A stretch of DNA of 64,000 bases from Mesostigma viride (Eukaryota; Streptophyta; Mesostigmatophyceae; Mesostigmatales; Mesostigmataceae), in the NCBI GenBank assembly GCA_009746045.1, contig RPFO01000296.1, positions 2,103,064 to 2,167,063 of the forward strand. The letters are read 5' to 3'. Position 1 is the first letter of the stretch. The number at the start of each line of letters is the position of its first letter. This document shows positions 58,114 to 64,000 of the stretch, piece after piece. The notes under the pieces were generated by a model. The model was not told the DNA's origin, did no database searches, and was given only the letters and a program-made list of their open reading frames with translations. The position numbers and the translations under genes are program-made.

Positions 58114-58879
58114 TTACGCCAGTACCGGGCCCTGTGGCGCAAGCCCCTGGGCAAGATCGAGAAACAGGACCTGTTCAAGGTCCTCGTCCTCCCTGTTCTC
58201 ACGTATGGGGCCGAGACGTGGACCCTCACCGCCGACCTGGCCCGCAAGCTGGACGGCGCGGTCACCAACATGCTGCGTTCCATTTTCAGAGTAGGATATG
58301 CTGCTAATGTCCGCAATGAGGACCCGGCTGTACCAGGGCATGCCATATATCACCAGCACCATAAGTTAAGCAGCGACGCCTGCAGCTAGTAGGGCACCTA
58401 GCTCGCACCAACCAAGTAGACACCGGCCTCACGTGGCCCCCCCGCAGGACTGCGACCAGCCCAGCCTGGCCGGCACCTCCTGACGGGGGCCGGGCCCAGT
58501 GATGTTAGACGCCGCAAGGCCCACACCTTCAAAGAACAGCTAGTAGAGGACATGGGGGGCCTAGGCCTCTCCGTGATTCGGAAGAAGATGATGGACAAGG
58601 CCAAGTGGGCCCAGGTCATAGAGGATGACAACGAGCCCCCCCCAGTGGGGAAGCGCCCGCGTGTGCAATCCCGTGGGAGGCACGCCAGACAGCTCCCCTA
58701 GGGCAGCGGCTGTCTAGATAGATGTTGTAGTTAGAATGCTGTTAGATAGATGTTGTATGTAGCTGATGTAGGTAGATTAGACCGGTAGGACTGTTTGCAC
58801 CCATCCACCCATCCATCGGGGTTAATGCTCCGTGACTCCCCCGCCAACGGGAGCACGAGTCTAATTAATTAATTAATTA
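58114..58879 (+). mobile_element. 5'-truncated LINE, reverse transcriptase C-terminus
   Basis: ATATAGTCATC at 58103-58113 and 58880-58890 flanks the fragment. It reads KIEKQDLFKVLVLPVLTYGA, ETWTLT and RKLDGAVTNMLRSIFRV, the well-known C-terminal part of LINE ORF2, then after frameshifts RRLQLVGHLARTNQVDT and KMMDKAKWAQVIEDD. A CTCCC...GGGAG hairpin (58836-58853) precedes a TAAT-repeat tail. Disabled by truncation and frame errors. Confidence 0.85.
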
Positions 58880-58898
58880 ATATAGTCATCCTGGACCT

Positions 58899-59466
58899 CA
58901 TCAGGGCATGCCATATAGTCATCCTGGACCTCATCAGGGCATGCCTCGTATTTCGTACGAGATTAGACAGCGTAGGATAGCATTTGTAGGACACCTTGCT
59001 CGCACCAGCCAGGTCGACACCGCCCTTGGTCTGGCCGGCCCCCAGCGGCTTGACCAGCCAGGGCGGCACATTAACTGACCTGGCCTGGCCCCAAGGGCAT
59101 TGCCAAAAAGGTCGGGAAACATGTCACGAACTGCTACGTGCAGATGTTGCTGGATGACCTACTGGTCCCAGCCCAGTTTGAATACCGCATCCACTCTCTC
59201 TCCCTTCTTTGGACTGCCATGCAGAACAAGACGCGGTGGAAGAAGATTGTCAAGGCTCACACGCCCGACCCTGTGGGCAAGCCACCTCCCCCCATGCAAG
59301 AGGAGGAGGCGTTTTGATGAGTAGGGTAGTTAGGATTTTTCTAGACTAGCTAGATTAGCGTTAGCTGTTAGTCCGATTACGCGGCTCTCCCCACTCCACC
59401 ACCCATCAAGGAATATGTGCTACATGATCTCCCAACGGAGGCATGTTATAATTTAATTTAATGTTA
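58899..59466 (+). mobile_element. second 5'-truncated LINE fragment
   Basis: It reads MPRISYEIRQRRIAFVGHLA, RTSQVDTALGL, then GKHVTNCYVQMLLDDLL to an ORF2 stop near 59320. The 3' end has ATGTGCTACAT, hairpin CTCCCAACGGAG (59429-59440) and a TTTAA-repeat tail. ATCCTGGACCT occurs at 58888-58898, again at 58922-58932, and after the tail at 59467-59477, the likely TSD. A 34-bp direct duplication (58880-58913 and 58914-58947) complicates the left edge. Confidence 0.75.
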
Positions 59467-59477
59467 ATCCTGGACCT

Positions 59478-60799
59478 GCTGCTGTCAGCGACCGCCTCGA
59501 CATTGCATTACCGATAACCAAGGGTTGGCACAACAGACCTCGGCTTTCAAGTTCGAGTGTACCCCCGCGGCATCTAGCTCGATGACGACTATAGTTTCAA
59601 GTGCGCACCAGTCATTGTAGTTAATTACCCTTCGCACAAACCTCAGCCAATCATTTCCGTAACCGCCCTTTTAGCACCGCAGGAACTATTCTGTCTGATT
59701 CGGCCAGATTTCATCCAAGGAATCGGGAAGGAAAAACGGTGGAATCAGGAAGGGAAAACGGTGGAATCATATTCAGCCTGAACTAGTACAACACTATCGT
59801 CCGTTTAAGTCCGGCCTCATGGCCCATGCATGCGACGCCATGTCGACCCGCCCATCCTTAGCCTTTTGCGCTAGACTAGAGAAAAATGGTCCCTTTCTTG
59901 CCTTAGCAAAAAAATGCACCTCAGCACCTGCTAGCCGTGGTAAATTTGCTAGCAACGGCAGTCTGTAAACTTATTAACAAAACGGCAGATCAATCCAATC
60001 TCACGTTCAAAATGCGGCTTCCGGCGTAGACATGTGTCAACTACTTTGTTTATGCGTGTGATTCAAACAAGCCAATTGTGAATTCCAGATTAGGAGTTTC
60101 GGATTATGAAGTGAGACAACTGTGCCTGGACGCATGGCGATCCAACGCCGTGGAAGGACTAGGGTAGTTGTCTGAGAGGAAAGACGCGAAGGCCACGGGA
60201 GCCGCGTGGCTATCTCTACCTAGGTAGACCTGCATGGAGGGAGACAGAGGGTAACAAGAAAGGTTGATAGGGAAAACACACATACACACATACACACATA
60301 CACACACACACCACCACCACGACCAACACAAACAACCAAAACTAAGAAGGAAAAGCCCAATAAATACTGTAGCTTACACACGCCAACACCTTCCACACTA
60401 ACAAACATGGCTGTCAGGAAAAATTTTGAGCTATAAACCACATGAAACATAATCTTCGTGGATCATGCAAGCTTCAAGCTTTAAGCTTGTGGGTAAAGCT
60501 GGTTTGGCTTCTTTTCGAAGAGTTGTCCGGCCACAGTAGGTGGAAACGACAAGGCAGGACTCTCTGAGAAGACATGCATGTGTAATGAACCACAGCGGCC
60601 CACGTGCTTCACCAAACGGATAATGCCATCATGAAATACATCCCCTGGAAAAGACATACCAAGTCTGGCTTTGAGCTGCACTTGGCCGCATGACAGGAGG
60701 CAGTTTACTTGTGTGCCTCCCGACTAGGTGTCCAGCTTGGTTGGCAGTTCAATCATAGCATCTTGTCCAGCTCGTTCATTTTTTGTCTAGAAAGCTCAT
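59478..60799. other. intergenic, no gene recognised
   Basis: Only a CA-rich run (about 60276-60326, ACACACATACACACAT) stands out. Short open frames have no recognisable domain. Confidence 0.5.
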
Positions 60800-60888
60800 C
60801 TGGACCCTTTGCCCACTAGACCCTATGCCCACATCCGTAAACCCATCTCCTTTCTCTCCCAACGGAGGTACGGTCCTTATTATAATTT
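60800..60888 (+). mobile_element. LINE 3' tail remnant next to the TMEM65-like gene
   Basis: The hairpin CTCCCAACGGAG (60856-60867) followed by TTATAATTTAA matches the 3' ends of the LINE at 59466 and the ORF1-only element. The left edge is not defined. It ends exactly where the minus-strand TMEM65-like reading frame stops. Confidence 0.55.
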
Positions 60889-62745
60889 AACTCTTGACAT
60901 TGCCGCGGAAATGCCTTGCGAGCCGCTTAATGGCCACAACGGCCCCCATGACCACGACCAAGGGCACTGTGCCCACCCTGGACGAGAACATGCCGCTGGC
61001 AACCGGCACTGCCTCCAGCCCAGGGACCCCCACCGAGGCCACCGTGGCCATGGATGCCGACGCGAAACATCTGCCGTCCGCGCCGCTCCCTGGTCCCAAC
61101 GCAGGGTGGCTCGCCTCACGGCTGGGAGCGGACGCCAGAGTCAACTTGGAAGCGTGTGCGTCGCTCCGGGCCTTGGAGGCATCCCGGCTGGCCGCGACCT
61201 GGCGCACGACAAAGGGGGCGAGGCCCAGCATGCATCCGGTGCCAATGCCGATGGCGGAGCCGATGCTGTCAGCGAGGCGCGCGCTGCTGGACTCGAGCTG
61301 GGCGAGGGACATCTTCGGGTCTGGCACGAAGCGTTTGGAGACGGCTTCGATGTACCCGGCGAGCCCGACACCGAGGACATCGGAGACAGCATTGCCCAGC
61401 CCGGCCGCCTGTGATAGGTGGGTTCATGACATGATTAATGAGCGGTAATGTGCATGGAAGGTGAGCTGAAGAGGGACGAGGATGGCTCTTGTACACCCGA
61501 GACAGCAGTGCCCAGGCCAGCCAGCTGTTGTGGTGGGTTCGTGAAAAAACCACGGTGCGGTGATGTGCATTGGACATGAGAAGATATGTGATGCCCAGTC
61601 CGGTCGCCGGTTGTGTTTTAAAAAAGAAAAGATGCGTGGTGATGTGCATTGAAGGTAAGCTGATACATAATGATCATTGCCGCAGCGATTGCCTCATTGG
61701 GATGCGATGAGGATGGCCGTTGAACATCCAAAACGGAACTGCCCAGGCCGCCTGTTACAAGTGGCTGTAAACAAAATCAGGATGTGGTCATATTCATGGT
61801 GTGGTCATATTCATGGAACGTGAATAGATAAACAAATTCAGGGTGTGGTCATATTCATGGAACGTGAATAGATAAACAAATTCAGGGTGTGGTCATATTC
61901 ATGGAACGTGAATAGATAAACAAATTCAGGGTGTGGTCATATTCATGGAACGTGAATGGATAAACAAATTCAGGGTGTGGTCATATTCATGGAACGTGAA
62001 TAGATGCCTACTGCCTAGACTGGCCCACTGCTATGGGTGGGTTCGACATCCAACACGGTGCTGCGGACTTCAGGTGACTTTAGCAATGGCCGGCAAAGTG
62101 TTGGACATTTTTACGATGACATTTATGATGGGAGGGTTCAGCAAGGTGCGGTGGTCTTTATTGATCACGGGCATTTATGTGATGAGGACTAATTAGCAAC
62201 AGTCATTCACGCTGTAAGTTGGGTTCGACGGATAAATCGGGTCAACCCAACCTAAATTGTACTAATTTGGACCAATGATACTGAAACTTAGTATTCTGAA
62301 AAAGTTTCAACTAAGTTTTACTAGGATGTCGAAATCCTCGGACACCCAACTTAAGCAAACCCAACGTAGGGCGTGCATGATTGTAATGCCACTTGGGGCA
62401 CATTGCTAGAGTCTAGCTACCACCCACCACCACCACCACCACCACCGTTCCTGTTATGCCCAATGTGGCCTTCGGCGCAACCACCGCGACGGCGCAACAT
62501 GATATGATACGAGTACAGTATTGGTACATGGGAGCCCACCAGGCCTGAGCTGCCAATATGCTGAATAAAAGGGGTGAGTTCGTTCGTCAACTGGTTCAAT
62601 GACTGTTGCCAGGTTGAGTTCATGTGCTCTTTGGTGCAATTATCAGTTCACACAACAGCGCTAGCACCCACCACCAGGCCCGTGATGCCAAAAGTGCCGA
62701 ACGTGGCCTCCAGCGCATCGCCCGCGAGAAGCATCAGGAAGTTGT
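60887..62745 (-). CDS. TMEM65: TMEM65-family membrane protein, 3' exons (5' part not found)
   Basis: Exon 62745-62672 encodes DNFLMLLAGDALEATFGTFG and ITGLV; exon 61408-60887 starts AAGLGNAVSDVLGVGLAGYI, then EAVSKRF, a short linker and IGSAIGIGTGCMLGLAPFVV. This matches the TMEM65 family, inner-mitochondrial-membrane proteins linked to sodium-calcium exchange, whose core reads DNAIMILAGEYID...AALGNLVSDLAG. Acceptors (CACAG, ATCACAG) and a GTGGGT donor fit phases 1 and 0. After the core the frame continues about 105 residues, longer than I expect, with a second hydrophobic stretch (VGTVPLVVVMGAVVAI), and stops at a TAA that lies in a LINE tail. Exons before 62745 are not recognised. Confidence 0.8.
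61799..62004. repeat. 44-bp tandem repeat, about 5 copies, in the TMEM65-like intron
   Basis: Units containing GTGGTCATATTCATGGAACG start at 61801, 61845, 61889, 61933 and 61977. They are almost identical, with one A/G difference. Confidence 0.93.
62204..62379. mobile_element. miniature inverted-repeat element (family F) in the TMEM65-like intron
   Basis: The left end CATTCACGCTGTAAGTTGGG and right end CCCAACGTAGGGCGTGCATG are imperfect inverted repeats and match the palindrome at 21414-21487. No coding potential. Confidence 0.55.
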
Positions 62746-63785
62746 CTGTGTTGGGGGGGATACAGCGGAAGGTGGACACAGTGTGGGAAATGCTGTGGGT
62801 TCAGGTCACCCCAACGCAGCATCATAAAGATGTCTGTTCGGGGATAGGGTACAAGTTGTAGCTCGTGGTGGGAGCAGTGACAGACAGTAGGCTGTGAAAG
62901 GTCTGGCGGGTGGCACGTGCACGTAGGGTGACGGGTGTCAGGTGACATGTGCACGTAGGTGGGGACGTGGGGACGCAGGCATCCGGTATATTTGTTGTGG
63001 GAAACGTAGTGTGGCGGGTGCCAGACATCCGGTGGAGCTATTGTGAGAAACGTAGGGTGACAGGTGCCAGGTGATATGCCTTTGTGAGGTGACATGGGTG
63101 TGTGAGCATGCGTGCCTGTTGCACGTGGCGTGGCCAAATCCCAGGATACCATTCAGAGAATTCCAAAATATTTCTATGATCTGACAGTGCTCAGAATAGG
63201 CGATCAGTTGCTGCACTCATACTGATAGAACATCAGCAAGGAAAACATCGTCCTCAGGAGAATCCTAGAAAAGTAACTTGGAGACTTGCTGTCCGACTAA
63301 TATTACCTCTTAAAATCGGCCCCTCCTTCCAACTTACTCGGCTAACTGCCTACAAGAGCGGACGCTGCCTGGCAACTTATGGGCCACATCCATGGTTGAA
63401 AACAACAAGGGAGATAGAGAAGGGCTCGGCTTTTCGTGACGGTATCCTCATGAGAATGCCAGGGCCACCTGCAAGGCCCCCACCATCATGCAGACAATAT
63501 TATAAATAAATGTACATACACTAGAATGCAAGAGGTCCTGTGTTCGAATCCAGTATCGTACCGAAAAATTTCACATTAAGAGATACACAACTTCCCAAGA
63601 TAGCCGAGATAGCTTCCCGAGATAGCCGAGATAGCTTCCCGAGATAGCCGCTCAAGATAGTCACTCCTGGGTCGGATTCCGAGTTTACAAACTGCATCCG
63701 TGCGTGGAAGCCGAGGATCCGGGTGGCCCAAGGATGTGGGTGCAGCACCTTTGCTCGAGTGGGTGGCGCGCGCTGGTGAGCGTGG
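62746..63785. other. upstream of the TMEM65-like exons; no further exon recognised
   Basis: It should contain intron or 5' exons of the TMEM65-like gene, but I see no sequence like the expected upstream helix. A GAGATAGC-containing 22-bp repeat occurs two to three times at 63599-63655, and a B-box-like GTGTTCGAATCC lies at 63541-63552 without an A box. Confidence 0.4.
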
Positions 63786-63792
63786 CATGTTG

Positions 63793-64000
63793 GCATGCCA
63801 CAAGCGGCAGCAGTAGCATTGCTTGGCGAGCATGCCACAAGCGGCAGCAGTAGCATTGCTTGGCGAGCATGCCACAAGCGGCAGCAGTAGCATTGCTTGG
63901 CGAGCATGCCACAAGCGGCAGCAGTAGCATTGCTTGGCGAGCATGCCACAAGCGGCAGCAGTAGCATTGCTTGGCGAGCATGCCACAAGCGGCAGCAGTA
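63793..64000. repeat. 37-bp satellite array, runs off the window
   Basis: The unit GCATGCCACAAGCGGCAGCA plus GTAGCATTGCTTGGCGA repeats without change at least 5.6 times to the window end. All minus frames through it are open, an artefact of the unit. Confidence 0.97.

Noticed and set aside
63521-63988. Cysteine-rich repetitive frames on the minus strand
   Set aside because: They come from the 37-bp satellite, which is open in all minus frames.

Overview
This is eukaryotic nuclear DNA: genes are split by GT-AG introns and most of the sequence is transposable elements, mini- and microsatellites. I read it as green-lineage, most likely an alga. The reasons are a secreted leucine-rich-repeat protein ending in a Root_cap (LEA-like) domain, an RRRNLLQ motif of a kind I associate with algal extracellular proteins, copia-type retroelements and an algal/plant-style LINE ORF1. 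I cannot name the species.

1-17.8 kb is one nested stack. An outer (+) LTR retrotransposon ('copia 2') has been hit three times: by a piggyBac-like TIR element (family B, ends 1422), by an ORF1-only LINE derivative (1496-3440, 11-bp TSD) and by a second LTR retrotransposon on the minus strand ('copia 1', 3519-13739, 5-bp TSD). Copia 1 carries a piggyBac-like element (family A, 6143-7831, TTAA TSD). One of its LTRs is 1.75 kb longer than the other. Removing the inserts restores the outer integrase frame.

17.8-22.2 kb: palindromes, an unrecognised acidic/lysine-rich coding region on the minus strand (about 19.67-20.9 kb), and a non-autonomous hAT element (21133-22106, 8-bp TSD) that ends 163 bp before the next gene.

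22.27-50.38 kb: one large (+) gene of about 17-18 exons. It encodes a signal peptide, LRR N-cap, LRRs, LRR C-cap, seven four-cysteine modules (one exon each, all phase 1-1) and a Root_cap-like C-terminus. The exon lengths I chose sum to 2973 nt, an uninterrupted frame of 990 residues. Its introns hold family A elements, a foldback derivative with two palindromic elements inside it, a second hAT (33025-34521), (CCCA)n, a 700-bp G-rich tract, and a 25-bp x 36 minisatellite whose every unit carries a splice-donor-like GGTAAG or close variant.

50.4-60.9 kb: gene-poor. It holds a LINE-derivative fragment and two tRNA-related SINE copies with TSDs, adjacent family A and B elements sharing one TTAA, and two LINE reverse-transcriptase fragments inserted next to or into each other.

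60.9-62.75 kb: the 3' exons of a TMEM65-family membrane protein (minus strand), with its last codon abutting a LINE tail. The window ends in a 37-bp satellite array that runs off the edge.
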